64,000 bases of DNA from Rhodococcoides kroppenstedtii (GTDB lineage Bacteria; Actinomycetota; Actinomycetes; Mycobacteriales; Mycobacteriaceae): NCBI RefSeq assembly GCF_900111805.1, contig NZ_FOJN01000003.1, positions 248,001-312,000 on the forward strand, read 5' to 3'. The number at the start of each line of letters is the position of its first letter. Position 1 is the first letter of the stretch. Below are positions 40,767-49,814 of this stretch, piece by piece. The notes below the pieces were generated by a model, which saw nothing but the letters and a program-made list of their open reading frames with translations, searched no databases and had not been told where the DNA came from. The position numbers were made by a program, and so were the translations under genes.

Positions 40767-42848
40767 GTGACGCGCACTCTTCTGGTCGACAACTTCGACT
40801 CTTTCACCTACAACCTGTTCGACCTGCTGACGGCGGTCAATGGTGAGACCCCCGCGGTCGTTCGAAACAATGTGCCGTACGAGTCGATCGACCTGGCGGC
40901 GTACGACAACATCGTCGTCTCGCCCGGACCCGGTAACCCGGTTCGACCCGACGACTTCGGCGTCTGCACCCGCCTGCTCGCCGAGACGACAGTGCCGTTG
41001 CTCGGCGTGTGCCTCGGGCATCAGGGGCTCGCTGCGGCGCACGGAGGCCGCGTCGCTCGCGCCGAGGTACCGATGCACGGGCGTCTGTCACGTATCCGTC
41101 ACACCGGCGTCGGCTTGTTCGCAGGACTCGATCAGCCGCTGCCGGTTGTGCGTTACCACTCGCTCGCCGTCACCGAGGTGCCCGAGGAGCTGACGGTGAC
41201 AGCATGGACCGACGACGGCATTCCAATGGCCATCGAGCACGTGTCGCGACCGCGCTGGGGCGTGCAGTTTCACCCTGAGTCCATCGCATCTGCCGGCGGA
41301 TATCGGTTGTTGAGCAATTTCCGCGACGAGTCGGTCGGGCGGTCGACCCGGTCGGCGACGCAGTCTCGCCCCGTCACGGTTCGCGGACGCTCCCGGCCGA
41401 CGCCGAAGTTCCTCGTGGAGTTCCGTGAGGTGGCCGCCGCCCCCGATCCGAGAACGGTGTACGACGCGGTCACCGGCGGTGACACCGGCCGCTTCTGGCT
41501 CGACGGCACCGCCAAGACCGACTCCCGGTTCACGATCATCGGCGACTGCCGCGGTCCGCGTGCGGAGTACGTGACTTACGACCTCGACTCCACCACCGTG
41601 CACATCCGCCGCAGCGACGGCACATCGCAGGACATCGTCTCCCCCTTTTTCGACTATCTCGACACCGCGCTACGCCAACGCGTGGTGGACCCGGACCCTG
41701 AACTGCCCTTCGATTTCCACCTCGGATACGTCGGCTACCTGGGGTACGAGCTGAAAGCGGAAACCGGGGGTGTCGCCGCCCACTCGTCCCCGGATCCTGA
41801 CGCGGCCTTGGTGTTCGCAGACCGAGCCGTGGTCCTCGACCACGACGGAGGCAGGGCATTCGCGTTGTGCCTGAGCGAAACTGTCGGTGACGCCGGATCG
41901 CAGCGGTGGCTCGACGACACCGCAGCAACACTCGAGTCTCTACCAGCCGGCGCCGACGGAGATCGCAATCCGTCACCCATCACCACCCGCCCTTCCGAGA
42001 CTGCGCTGACACTGCGTCACAGCCACGCCTCCTATGTGACGCTCGTACGCGAGTGCCTCGAGCAAATTGGTGCGGGCGAAACGTACGAGGTGTGCTTGAC
42101 CAACCTTGTCAGCACCACCGACACCCTCGACGCACTGGAGACTTTTACGCGCCTCCGCCACCTCAGTCCGGTGCCGTACGCGTCGTTGCTCGAGTTCGCC
42201 GGGCTCTCCGTCGTCAGTCTCTCTCCCGAGCGGTTCCTACGCATCGACGGCAACGGCGACGTCGAATCCAAGCCGATCAAAGGTACCCGCCCGCGCGGCC
42301 GAGACACCGACGCCGACGCTGCGCTGCGACACGACTTACGCACCTCGGAGAAAGACCGCGCCGAAAACCTCATGATCGTGGACCTGGTACGCAACGACCT
42401 GTCTCGGGTGTGTGAACCGGGCAGCGTTCACGTCCCGACCTTGTTCGGGGTCGAAACCTTCGCAACGGTGCACCAGCTCGTCTCGACGGTGCGCGGCACC
42501 CTCGGCGGGGCCTCGACAATCGAATGCATCCGAGCGTCGTTCCCCGGCGGCTCGATGACCGGCGCACCCAAGATCCGCACGATGGAGATCATCGACCGAC
42601 TCGAAGGCGGTCCACGCGGGGTGTACTCGGGTTGCATCGGCTACCTGTCGCTCGATGGCAGCGCCGACCTCTCCATCGTCATCCGCACGATGGTGGCCAA
42701 TGCCGACGGTGTGCGCTTGGGCAGCGGCGGCGCAATCACCGCACTGTCCGATCCCGAGGACGAATTCGAGGAAACTATGGTGAAAGCCGCGATCATGCAA
42801 GTGGCACTATCTCGCTCACCTGCGACCTCGCCGCCTCCCGCATGCTAG
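40767..42848 (+). CDS. pabAB: Fused aminodeoxychorismate synthase (PabA-PabB)
   Basis: 693 residues from GTG 40767. The N-terminal glutamine amidotransferase has LLVDNFDSFTYNL, the nucleophile cysteine in GVCLGHQG and HPES. The C-terminal chorismate-binding half has FHLGYVGYLGYELKAE, PGGSMTGAPK and SKPIKGTRPRG. Lysine in PIKGT is the mark of PabB, whereas TrpE has alanine, so the product is 4-amino-4-deoxychorismate for p-aminobenzoate and folate. Fused forms are frequent in antibiotic clusters and some actinobacterial folate genes. No pabC lyase gene is adjacent. Confidence 0.9.
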   Translation: MTRTLLVDNFDSFTYNLFDLLTAVNGETPAVVRNNVPYESIDLAAYDNIVVSPGPGNPVRPDDFGVCTRLLAETTVPLLGVCLGHQGLAAAHGGRVARAEVPMHGRLSRIRHTGVGLFAGLDQPLPVVRYHSLAVTEVPEELTVTAWTDDGIPMAIEHVSRPRWGVQFHPESIASAGGYRLLSNFRDESVGRSTRSATQSRPVTVRGRSRPTPKFLVEFREVAAAPDPRTVYDAVTGGDTGRFWLDGTAKTDSRFTIIGDCRGPRAEYVTYDLDSTTVHIRRSDGTSQDIVSPFFDYLDTALRQRVVDPDPELPFDFHLGYVGYLGYELKAETGGVAAHSSPDPDAALVFADRAVVLDHDGGRAFALCLSETVGDAGSQRWLDDTAATLESLPAGADGDRNPSPITTRPSETALTLRHSHASYVTLVRECLEQIGAGETYEVCLTNLVSTTDTLDALETFTRLRHLSPVPYASLLEFAGLSVVSLSPERFLRIDGNGDVESKPIKGTRPRGRDTDADAALRHDLRTSEKDRAENLMIVDLVRNDLSRVCEPGSVHVPTLFGVETFATVHQLVSTVRGTLGGASTIECIRASFPGGSMTGAPKIRTMEIIDRLEGGPRGVYSGCIGYLSLDGSADLSIVIRTMVANADGVRLGSGGAITALSDPEDEFEETMVKAAIMQVALSRSPATSPPPAC

Positions 42849-43108
42849 GGGAGGCATTCGGCAGCGCCGAACGACTGCTCGGCGCAAGCGATCGTATCGG
42901 TGGGAATTGTGGCAGCGCCTCACGCACTCCTGCCCGACCGGTCCGCCGCCTCACCCGGCAGTACCGTCGGTAGGTGCTCGGAACCCGCCCGGTGTGAGCC
43001 GCTGCCCTCCACGTGGGCGCCGCCCACTCCCGCCGCGTCAGGAACGAGAGGTCGGGTGCCGCGGCGGCAGGCAGCACCTCGAGGCCGGCCAGACAACGGG
43101 CCCGGTCG

Positions 43109-43426
43109 TCACCTGTTGTCGAACGCCTCGACTGCGTCGGTGGGTAGTCGTCCGTGCGCTGCGAGGTCCCACCCATGATTTCTGGCCCACACCCGGATTT
43201 CCGCGCTACGAAGACGACTCTCGACGGTCCGAGAGGCAGGACGCCGTTCCGTCGACACTTCCCGCGCGCGATCGACCCAGTCGGCCAGGAGTCCTTCGAT
43301 GTGGGCGGCGTTCGCCTCGGTGAGGTCGAGTTCGAACCAGCGGTCACCGAACCCGAATACCACGGTGCGATCCGCCGCTTCACCGGTGAAGTCGTCGAGC
43401 GTTTCCACACGCAATTTTGTGACCAT
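43109..43426 (-). CDS. Divergent Lsr2-like DNA-binding protein
   Basis: 105 residues from ATG 43426 (GAAAGG upstream). It follows the Lsr2 plan: N-terminal domain KLRVETLDDFTGEAADRTVV and WFELDLTEANAAHIEGLLADW, a short linker, and a C-terminal domain IRVWARNHGWDLAAHGRLP that aligns with the Lsr2 DNA-binding domain. The RGR hook is changed to HGR, so its affinity for AT-rich DNA may differ. It might form mixed oligomers with the Lsr2 at 26.8 kb. Confidence 0.8.
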   Translation of the reverse strand: MVTKLRVETLDDFTGEAADRTVVFGFGDRWFELDLTEANAAHIEGLLADWVDRAREVSTERRPASRTVESRLRSAEIRVWARNHGWDLAAHGRLPTDAVEAFDNR

Positions 43427-43616
43427 ATGAGCCTTTCGTCGAAACGACCCGACCCGACGCCGTACATCCAATTCTACGGATTGTTCGTCGAAGCTCCATT
43501 TTTCAGTCATCGCGACAACCCGATGGGTTGCCCCGACAAATCGTCCCGTTTGGGCCGTTCATCGGCAACGCCGCCCTTTGAGGGACAGCTGCTACGGCGT
43601 CGTCGGCCGCGTGCGA

Positions 43617-44071
43617 TCAGTGCCTTGTCGGTCGCTCGACCATGCAGAACTTCCACAACCCGTCTTCCCTGACGACACCGACGGCGACGGTCGACGGCGC
43701 GGAGGGTGGGCCCCCGTCTGCGATCGACAATGACACCGGAACGGTTGCGAAATCCCCCGAGATGTTCGCGACGCCGATGTCTCGAACGACAGTCGGCAAG
43801 ACAGGAGGGGCCGCCAAGCGCAGGACGCGCCGGCGCAGGACGCGTCGTTCAGTTCTTGCACGTCGCCGGCGTTCACGGCATCGAAATAGCGGCGCAGCAC
43901 AGCGTCGATCTCGGCTTGATCAACAGCAGCCGACCCGGAGCTCGGCACGCGCGGGGACTGCGTCGAATACCCGAGCGCGATGACGAAGACGACGACCGCG
44001 AGGACACCGGCTGTCCCCGCCACAGCACTGATGTTGCTGCGTCGTTGCCTGCCGCGAGCCACCGCGCCCAT
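43617..44071 (-). pseudogene. Single-pass membrane protein with NTF2-like domain, apparently frameshifted
   Basis: From ATG 44071 the frame reads a basic N-terminus, one membrane segment (VAGTAGVLAVVVFVIALGYS) and an NTF2-like start (IDAVLRRYFDAVNAGDVQEL). Near 43820 this frame turns into arginine-rich noise, while the next frame continues with RDIGVANISGDFATVPVSLS and ends in FCMVERPTRH with a stop at 43617. The junction lies in a 15-bp tandem duplication (GCGTCCTGCGC twice). The intact form would be about 150 residues, like Mce-associated or DUF4878-type proteins. Confidence 0.6.
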
Positions 44072-44079
44072 GCGGGGTG

Positions 44080-44853
44080 TCACCGGTCCGGTTGGCTCGA
44101 CGGTGCGTCGACGGGGGCGCTGGATGGTGATGCGGCGACGCTGACGGCGTGCACGAACTCCGCCGCCACCGTCCGTAGTTTGCGGTTGGTGCGTTGCGAT
44201 TCGGTGGACAGTGCAGCGAACGCTGCGTCGGCGTCGATCGAGCGCAGGGCCATCAGGATGCCTTTGGCCTGCTCGATGGGGGCGCGGTGGTTCATTGCTT
44301 CGTGGAGACCGGCGATCGTCTCTTCGAGGGTTCTGCGTCGGCGCTGTCGGTCGAGGGCGTCGCCCACCGCGTTCGCCAGCAAGTCGAGCACTTGCCCCTC
44401 GTTCTGCGCGCGCAATTCGGCATCGAGGGAGAACAGCGTCAGCGAGCCGACGGGAATCTCGCCGACGTGAATGGGGGCACAGAGCATCGAGCGCACTCCG
44501 ATTTCGCGAGCGGCGGCGCCGAACTCTGGCCACCGCTCGTCCACACGGGTGCAATCCGCTTCGGTGACGCGCCCGGTACGGGCAGCGTGCAGGCACGGAC
44601 CCCCGTTCGTGTCGAATTGCTCGGTGTTGATCGGCTCGATTGAAGGGTCCGAGGCGGCAGCGGTGAACGTTCTCCCGTCGAAGGCGACAGCAATGCCGCA
44701 CTGGTCGGCGGCATCGACACACGAGACCGTCTCACGGACCAGTCGATCGAGCAGTTCGGCGACGTGGTCGTCGCCGTCGCCGAGCCGGGCGATTTCACGG
44801 ACGACACCGCCGATATGCAGATCGACAGACCCTCGGTCGACAGGTGTACTCAT
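44080..44853 (-). CDS. GAF-ANTAR domain regulator
   Basis: 257 residues. A GAF domain spans about 25-175 (GIAVAFDGRTFTAAAS, NGGPCLHAARTG, SMLCAPIHVGEIPVGSLTLF) and an ANTAR RNA-binding domain about 185-240 (HRAPIEQAKGILMALRSIDA, AFAALSTESQRTNRKLRTVA). Such proteins act as antiterminators, binding paired hairpins in leader RNA. The signal sensed by GAF is not predictable. The frameshifted membrane gene follows eight bases downstream and may be in the same operon. Confidence 0.9.
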   Translation of the reverse strand: MSTPVDRGSVDLHIGGVVREIARLGDGDDHVAELLDRLVRETVSCVDAADQCGIAVAFDGRTFTAAASDPSIEPINTEQFDTNGGPCLHAARTGRVTEADCTRVDERWPEFGAAAREIGVRSMLCAPIHVGEIPVGSLTLFSLDAELRAQNEGQVLDLLANAVGDALDRQRRRRTLEETIAGLHEAMNHRAPIEQAKGILMALRSIDADAAFAALSTESQRTNRKLRTVAAEFVHAVSVAASPSSAPVDAPSSQPDR

Positions 44854-45154
44854 TCGGTCATTCCATCACGGGTGCGACCGAGCGGTCCTGTCCGGCATTG
44901 CCGGTGATCGTCCGCCTCGGACGCAGTGGGCGACGGGGGTCGCCGGAGGTTTCGACGAGCCCCCGCCGCTGTTCAGGTGCAGCGGAGCACCTGAGCGTTC
45001 CTGTACCCGCCTGCGGTGGGTCCGAGACGGGCGACGCCGCCCGGATTCTCTGGACCGTTGTTCGGCGCTCGACCAACGGGTGGCTCCGGGTCGCTGTGTA
45101 GTTGGCGTAGTCGTCTGCGGCTCCTCGCCGAAGCGGGGCGAGGACCTGCGCCGT
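44854..45154. other. Gap between GAF-ANTAR and LysR genes
   Basis: About 300 bp upstream of the ANTAR gene and downstream of the LysR gene. No gene is supported; it probably holds the ANTAR-gene promoter. The paired hairpins expected for ANTAR targets were not recognised. Confidence 0.35.
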
Positions 45155-46069
45155 CTACCTGTCGGTCGGGTTCTGCGTTTGCGCGTTGCCGGCGTCGAGT
45201 AGGGCGCTTCGGGGTGCGGAGGTGGTGTGGGCGAGCCACAGCGCTTGTACCGGCGCTTGCGGTGCGTCGGTGATGGGGACGATGCGGACGTGGTCGCCGA
45301 CGGCCGGGCCGGGTGCTTGGGTGACGAACGCGAAGCTGGTGGTGCCGACGACGGCTGTGGCGGGGGTCGTTCCCTGGGTGCTGTTGACGCGGGTGTGGGG
45401 TTCGGAGCCGGCGCGCCGGCACACCGAGAGCAGGTAGTCGGTGTAGAACGACGATCCCGGCGGCGCCCAGACGGTCAAGGGGTACCGGGTCAGTTCCGCA
45501 ATGGTCACCTCCGCTCGGTGGGCGAGGGGATGGTCGGCGGCGAGGGCGGCATGCAGCGGGTCGTAGGAGATGACAGCTCCGGCCAAAGGCGCCGGGGGGA
45601 CGACACCGCGGCGCAGCCCGAGGTCGTACGACCCGCGAAGCACCCCGTCGGTCATGGGAGCCGGATACGCCTGGTGGACCTCGATCGGGAGGTCGGGGTA
45701 CGCCGACCGTACCGGTGCCATCGCCAGGAATACTTCGTCGGCGGTGATGGCGGGAGTGTGGGCGACGACGAACGGGCGCCGAGGCTCCGAGCCGGCGGCG
45801 ACGGCGGAACGCGCCAGTTCGCGGGCGGCCGCCAGAACGGCCGCCGCACCGCGCTGCAGTGTCCGCCCTGCCGGGGTGAGCTCGACGCGGCGACCCGCCC
45901 TGGTGAACACCGGGACACCGAGTTCACGTTCGAGTTGGCGGATCGAGCTGCTCACGGCCTGCTGCGTCAGGTGCAGGTCGGCGGCGGCGGCGGTCATGCT
46001 GCCCGATTCCGCCACGGCAACGAAGTGGGCGAGCCGAGTCAGATTGACGGAGGGCGTACCCGAATCCAT
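45155..46069 (-). CDS. LysR-family transcriptional regulator
   Basis: 304 residues from ATG 46069 (46102 is an alternative). The N-terminal winged HTH is FVAVAESGSMTAAAADLHLT followed by QQAVSSSIRQLERELGVPVF. The effector domain runs from about residue 90 to the end. It is divergent from the SDR gene at 46204 across about 135 bp, the classic arrangement for a LysR regulator controlling its neighbour. The target site candidates lie in that interval. Confidence 0.9.
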   Translation of the reverse strand: MDSGTPSVNLTRLAHFVAVAESGSMTAAAADLHLTQQAVSSSIRQLERELGVPVFTRAGRRVELTPAGRTLQRGAAAVLAAARELARSAVAAGSEPRRPFVVAHTPAITADEVFLAMAPVRSAYPDLPIEVHQAYPAPMTDGVLRGSYDLGLRRGVVPPAPLAGAVISYDPLHAALAADHPLAHRAEVTIAELTRYPLTVWAPPGSSFYTDYLLSVCRRAGSEPHTRVNSTQGTTPATAVVGTTSFAFVTQAPGPAVGDHVRIVPITDAPQAPVQALWLAHTTSAPRSALLDAGNAQTQNPTDR

Positions 46070-46093
46070 GCGTGCAGGATGCCACCGCTCATC

Positions 46094-46103
46094 TGTGATC
46101 ACA
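46094..46103. promoter_or_regulatory. Palindrome in the LysR/SDR intergenic region
   Basis: Perfect 10-bp palindrome TGTGATCACA. The following segment to about 46155 is AT-rich (TTATTGTTGATTGTAAGTTG) and likely contains both promoters and the LysR T-N11-A site. Part of a LysR or CRP-type site is likely. Confidence 0.5.
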
Positions 46104-46203
46104 AGTAGTGCCTGTAGATAGACCGATTATTGTTGATTGTAAGTTGTGATTGGAGTTCTTACGTTGGTGGCCGTACGAGACCACCGAGCAACAAGGACGT
46201 GAC

Positions 46204-46950
46204 ATGACGCTGCAGGGCAAGAACGTGATCATCGCCGGCGGAGCGAAGAACCTGGGCGGGCTGATCAGCCGCACCCTCGCCGGACGCGGAGCGAACGTCG
46301 CCGTGCACTACAACAGCGACGCCACCGCCGCCGCCGCCGAACAGACGGTCGCCGAGATCCGCGAACACGGTGTCAGGGCCGTCGCCCTCCAGGGCGATCT
46401 GACCGACCCGGCGACGGTGACCGAGGTGTTCGACGCCGCGGTGCGTGAGCTCGGCGGACTCGACATCGCCGTCAACACCGCGGGGAAGGTGCTGCGCAAG
46501 CCGATTCTCGACACCACCGAAGCCGAATACGATTCGATGGCCGACATCAACGCCAAAGCGGCGTACTTCTTCATCAAGGAGGCAGGTCGCACACTTGCGG
46601 ACGGCGGCAAGATCGTCACCATCGTCACCGCACTGCTGGCCGCGTTCACCGACGGATACTCCACCTACGCCGGCGGCAAGGCACCTGTCGAGCACTACAC
46701 CCGCGCCGCGGCGAAGGAACTCGCCGACCGCCTCATCTCGGTCAACGCCGTCGCGCCGGGCCCGATGGACACCCCGTTCTTCTACGGTCAGGAAACCGAC
46801 GAGCGGGTGGCGTTCCACAAGAGTCAGGCCATGGGCAACCAACTGACCAAGATCGAGGACATCGCCCCCATCGTCGAATTCCTCGTCGACTCCGGATGGT
46901 GGATCACCGGTCAGACCATCTTCGCCAACGGCGGCTACACCACCCGCTGA
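46204..46950 (+). CDS. Short-chain dehydrogenase/reductase
   Basis: 248 residues from ATG 46204 (ACAAGGA upstream). The cofactor motif is GGAKNLGGLISRTL, a variant of TGxxxGxG, with DIAVNTAGKV in the NNAG position (Asn-Thr-Ala-Gly). The active site uses YSTYAGGKAPVEH (Tyr-x-x-x-Lys); the canonical serine is replaced by threonine in VTIVTALLAAF. The C-terminus FANGGYTTR is typical. The modified glycine motif and Ser-to-Thr change suggest altered substrate use. Regulated by the divergent LysR protein by inference. Confidence 0.85.
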   Translation: MTLQGKNVIIAGGAKNLGGLISRTLAGRGANVAVHYNSDATAAAAEQTVAEIREHGVRAVALQGDLTDPATVTEVFDAAVRELGGLDIAVNTAGKVLRKPILDTTEAEYDSMADINAKAAYFFIKEAGRTLADGGKIVTIVTALLAAFTDGYSTYAGGKAPVEHYTRAAAKELADRLISVNAVAPGPMDTPFFYGQETDERVAFHKSQAMGNQLTKIEDIAPIVEFLVDSGWWITGQTIFANGGYTTR

Positions 46951-47120
46951 CCAGCTTTTTCGAAGCTGCGCGCCGCGCAGCTCATAGCGTGTCGTGCCCG
47001 CCGAAGCGCTCGTCCCGACACGGGATGGGCGCTCCGGCCGGTCACTGGGAGGCGTCTCGTCGTGCGCGACAGGGGGCGCCGGGCCACGCCGTCGCGCATA
47101 GTGACCACACACGAAAGACG

Positions 47121-47149
47121 CCGGGCACGTACCGGATTCACGTGCCCGG
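47121..47149 (+). promoter_or_regulatory. Hairpin in the ltrA leader
   Basis: Inverted repeat CCGGGCACG (47121-47129) and CGTGCCCGG (47141-47149) with an 11-nt loop, 25 bases before the start codon of the LtrA gene. It may be a terminator of the upstream gene or a leader structure controlling LtrA translation. Confidence 0.5.
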
Positions 47150-47174
47150 ACGTCAACCGATCAGGGGGGCTGCG

Positions 47175-48344
47175 ATGTACCCACGCTTCCATTTGAGCGT
47201 CATGCGTCCACGGGACCCGGACGAACCGGGACGGGCCGCCAGCACCCTGGAACTGTTCTTCGACCTCGTCTTCGTCGTGGCGGTGAGCATCGCCGCGGTG
47301 CAACTGCACCATGCGCTCACCGAGAACCACATCCTCCACGCCATCACGTCGTACGCATCGGTCTTCTTCGCCATCTGGTGGGCGTGGATGAACTTCACCT
47401 GGTTCGCGACATCGTTCGGAACCGACGACTGGCTCTACCGGGTCCTGACGTTCGTGCAGATGGCCGGAGTGCTGGTGCTCGCCGCAGGCATCGAGTCGGC
47501 GTTCGTCGACAGCTCGTTCGAACTCGTCGTCGTCGGCTACGCGATCATGCGAATTGCCATGATCGCTCAATGGCTCCGAGCGTCGCGGTCGGCCGGGGAA
47601 GCCCGACGGACCACCCAGCTCTACGCCGCCGGTATCGCCCTCACCCAAGTGCTGTGGCTGCTGTGGCTGCTCGTTCCGACCGGCATCCCCTCGACGGTCG
47701 GCTTCGTGATCCTCGTCGGAGCCGAACTGGCCGTACCGGCGATCGCCGAACGCGCGGGCAACACACCATGGCACCCGCACCACATCACCGAGCGCTACGG
47801 GCTGTTCACACTGATCCTGCTCGGCGAAAGCCTCCTGGCCTCCTCCAACGCCATCATCGAGGCGGTGCACAACGATCAGGAACTCCTGCCGCTTCTCTCG
47901 ATCGCAGTCCTCACCTTCGTCGCCACCGCGGCCCTGTGGTGGATCTACTTCTGGCCACCACACCACCGCACCATCGGCTCACTGGGGAGCACGCTTCGCT
48001 ACGGATACGTACACTACTTCGTCTTCGCCGCCGCCGGCGCCTTCTCGGCCGGTATCGAGGTGGAAATCGACGCGCTCACCCAGCACAGCGCGCTGTCCTC
48101 CTCGCAGGCTTCGTTCACCGTCACCGTTCCCATCGCCGTCTTCGTCGCCGGCATCTGGTGGATCGCACTGCGCGCGAACGCCGACCGCGTCGTCAACATC
48201 GCCGTACCCGCTGGCGCCGCACTGGTGCTGCTCGACCCGGTCCTTCCGATCCCGTTCGCCCTGACCGCAGTCTTCTTGACCGCCCTCGTCGTCGTCATCG
48301 TCGTCCGTCCACCGGTCCAAGCCGACAGCCCGACTCCGGTGTAG
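47175..48344 (+). CDS. ltrA: Low temperature requirement protein A family (LtrA)
   Basis: 389 residues from ATG 47175 (GGGGGG just upstream). About ten membrane segments are present. The family motifs STLELFFDLVFVVAVS, WWAWMNFTWFATSF and ERYGLFTLILLGESLLA are clear. LtrA-type proteins were first noted in Listeria growth at low temperature; the molecular role is not established. The gene stands alone between the SDR and a small NTF2-like protein. Confidence 0.9.
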   Translation: MYPRFHLSVMRPRDPDEPGRAASTLELFFDLVFVVAVSIAAVQLHHALTENHILHAITSYASVFFAIWWAWMNFTWFATSFGTDDWLYRVLTFVQMAGVLVLAAGIESAFVDSSFELVVVGYAIMRIAMIAQWLRASRSAGEARRTTQLYAAGIALTQVLWLLWLLVPTGIPSTVGFVILVGAELAVPAIAERAGNTPWHPHHITERYGLFTLILLGESLLASSNAIIEAVHNDQELLPLLSIAVLTFVATAALWWIYFWPPHHRTIGSLGSTLRYGYVHYFVFAAAGAFSAGIEVEIDALTQHSALSSSQASFTVTVPIAVFVAGIWWIALRANADRVVNIAVPAGAALVLLDPVLPIPFALTAVFLTALVVVIVVRPPVQADSPTPV

Positions 48345-48438
48345 CGTCCCGACGCTCGGAACCCGATACGGATGCTGCTGCCACTCGATCCCCGCCCCGA
48401 CCGGGCCGACGACGTTGCCTGAAAGGACAATAACGACG

Positions 48439-48753
48439 GTGATGATTCGACCTTCGCCCGTCCGACGTCTGATCGACGCTGTCAACGCCGGCGATGCGGA
48501 GGCACTGCTGGAGGCGTTCGACGGCGGCGGTGCGGTCGACGACCGGGGGCGCATGCACCGTGGGCGAAGTGCTATCGCTGCATGGTCGAGCTCAGTGTTG
48601 ATCGGGGCAGGCGTTCGATTGTCCGCTCTGTCTGTCGAGGGGGACGACACCTTCACCGTGGTGGTAGCCGAGGATCGGCGCGGTGGAACCGGGCTGCGGA
48701 CGTTCACCTTCGCACTCGACGGGGAGTCGATTCGACTGATGACCGTCCGCTGA
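48439..48753 (+). CDS. Small NTF2/SnoaL-like protein
   Basis: 104 residues from GTG 48439 (ATG 48442 next to it; AAAGGA upstream). The opening VRRLIDAVNAGDAEALLEAF is the typical first helix of NTF2-like folds, followed by GRMHRGRSAIAAW and strands TFTVVVAEDR and LRTFTFALDG. Such proteins bind small ligands or act as simple isomerases/hydrolases. No catalytic residue can be assigned. Confidence 0.7.
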   Translation: MMIRPSPVRRLIDAVNAGDAEALLEAFDGGGAVDDRGRMHRGRSAIAAWSSSVLIGAGVRLSALSVEGDDTFTVVVAEDRRGGTGLRTFTFALDGESIRLMTVR

Positions 48754-48797
48754 GCGGGTCGGCGCCGCCCGGCGGGCGGTCGGGTGTCGAGTCGGTC

Positions 48798-49226
48798 CTA
48801 TCTCGGGTCGGCGCCGCGTCGGACCACGTGCAGGACGTCGGTGACCCCGGCGATGTCCAACGGTCGCAAAGCGGCACTGTCGGCGGCGAGGACGGTCAGT
48901 GGGGGCGCTCCTGCTCGTTCGCGGTGCGTGTAAGCGCGCAGTAGAGCCGACACCGCAGCCGTCGACATGAATGTCACCCCACGCAAGTCCACCACGACGG
49001 CATCGGACGCCGAGATCGGAACGATGCGGCGAAACAGTGCGTCGGAGGTGTCGAGGTCGAGATCCCCATGCACCGTCACCATCCGGTGACCGTCGGCGTA
49101 ATGCTCCTTGAGAGTCGCGGGCTCACCCGCGGGCCCGTGTTTTCCGATGTCCTGCGTGGAGGTCACCGAGTCGAGTGGCTCCCCGTCGGCGGGTAGCCCG
49201 ATCCTCTCAGCTGGATGGGCGTTCAC
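48798..49226 (-). CDS. STAS-domain anti-sigma-factor antagonist
   Basis: 142 residues from ATG 49226. The STAS core is HRMVTVHGDLDLDTSDALFR, DAVVVDLRGVTFMSTAAVSA, LLRAYTHRERAG. The serine in FMSTAAV is the position phosphorylated by anti-sigma kinases in SpoIIAA relatives. The start overlaps the stop of the upstream STAS gene (ATGA), so the two are coupled. Likely part of a stress-type sigma partner-switching system, though no kinase or sigma factor is nearby. Confidence 0.85.
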   Translation of the reverse strand: MNAHPAERIGLPADGEPLDSVTSTQDIGKHGPAGEPATLKEHYADGHRMVTVHGDLDLDTSDALFRRIVPISASDAVVVDLRGVTFMSTAAVSALLRAYTHRERAGAPPLTVLAADSAALRPLDIAGVTDVLHVVRRGADPR

Positions 49227-49603
49227 GCTGCGGCGTGGGGGGTTCGGCCGTTCGAGTCCGGCACTCCGTGGACAGGCCGAGCATCACGCCGTACACGCGA
49301 CTCGACGGCACCGCGCAGGGGCTCGGCCGGCGGGAGAACGCGAACGTCGCCGCCGTCGGCGAACTCGGTGAGGGCGTCGAGAACTGTTAGGTGCGCCGCG
49401 GTCAAGGCCGTCAAATCCAGGACGACAGTGTCGATGGACCGCAGCACATCCAGTTCGACGCCGAGGCGGAGTAGATCGCGCCTTTCGAGTGCCCCACCCA
49501 CGCGCAGCACGGCGAAGCGAGCGGTGTAGGTCTCGACGGCAATGTCGGCCGTGACCTCGTAGAACATTCTCGTCTTTTCGAGCGGGTCGTGCCTCGCAAC
49601 CAT
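49223..49603 (-). CDS. Second, divergent STAS-like protein
   Basis: 126 residues from ATG 49603. The STAS pattern is weaker: ARFAVLRVGGALERRDLLRL, SIDTVVLDLTALTAAHLTVL, DALTEFADGGDVRVLPPAEP. The phospho-serine position appears to be threonine or alanine (TALTAAHL), so it may not be phosphorylated. Coupling to the canonical STAS gene suggests it is a partner or decoy in the same switch. Confidence 0.7.
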   Translation of the reverse strand: MVARHDPLEKTRMFYEVTADIAVETYTARFAVLRVGGALERRDLLRLGVELDVLRSIDTVVLDLTALTAAHLTVLDALTEFADGGDVRVLPPAEPLRGAVESRVRRDARPVHGVPDSNGRTPHAAA

Positions 49604-49814
49604 GGGGGTGTTCCTCGATTCGATGCGCAGATGCGGCAGCTGTCCGCCGCAGAGAATCACAGGCCACGATGCCGCGCCGATGTCGCGGGCCCACCGCCCG
49701 GCAAATCACGCTTGGGACACGCTGAAATCACGTTTCCATCAAGGGTGAAGCTGCAGGCTGACGGACGCTCGACGCGGCGCGGTCGTCGACCCCGGTGGCG
49801 GCCGAAACAGTCGA

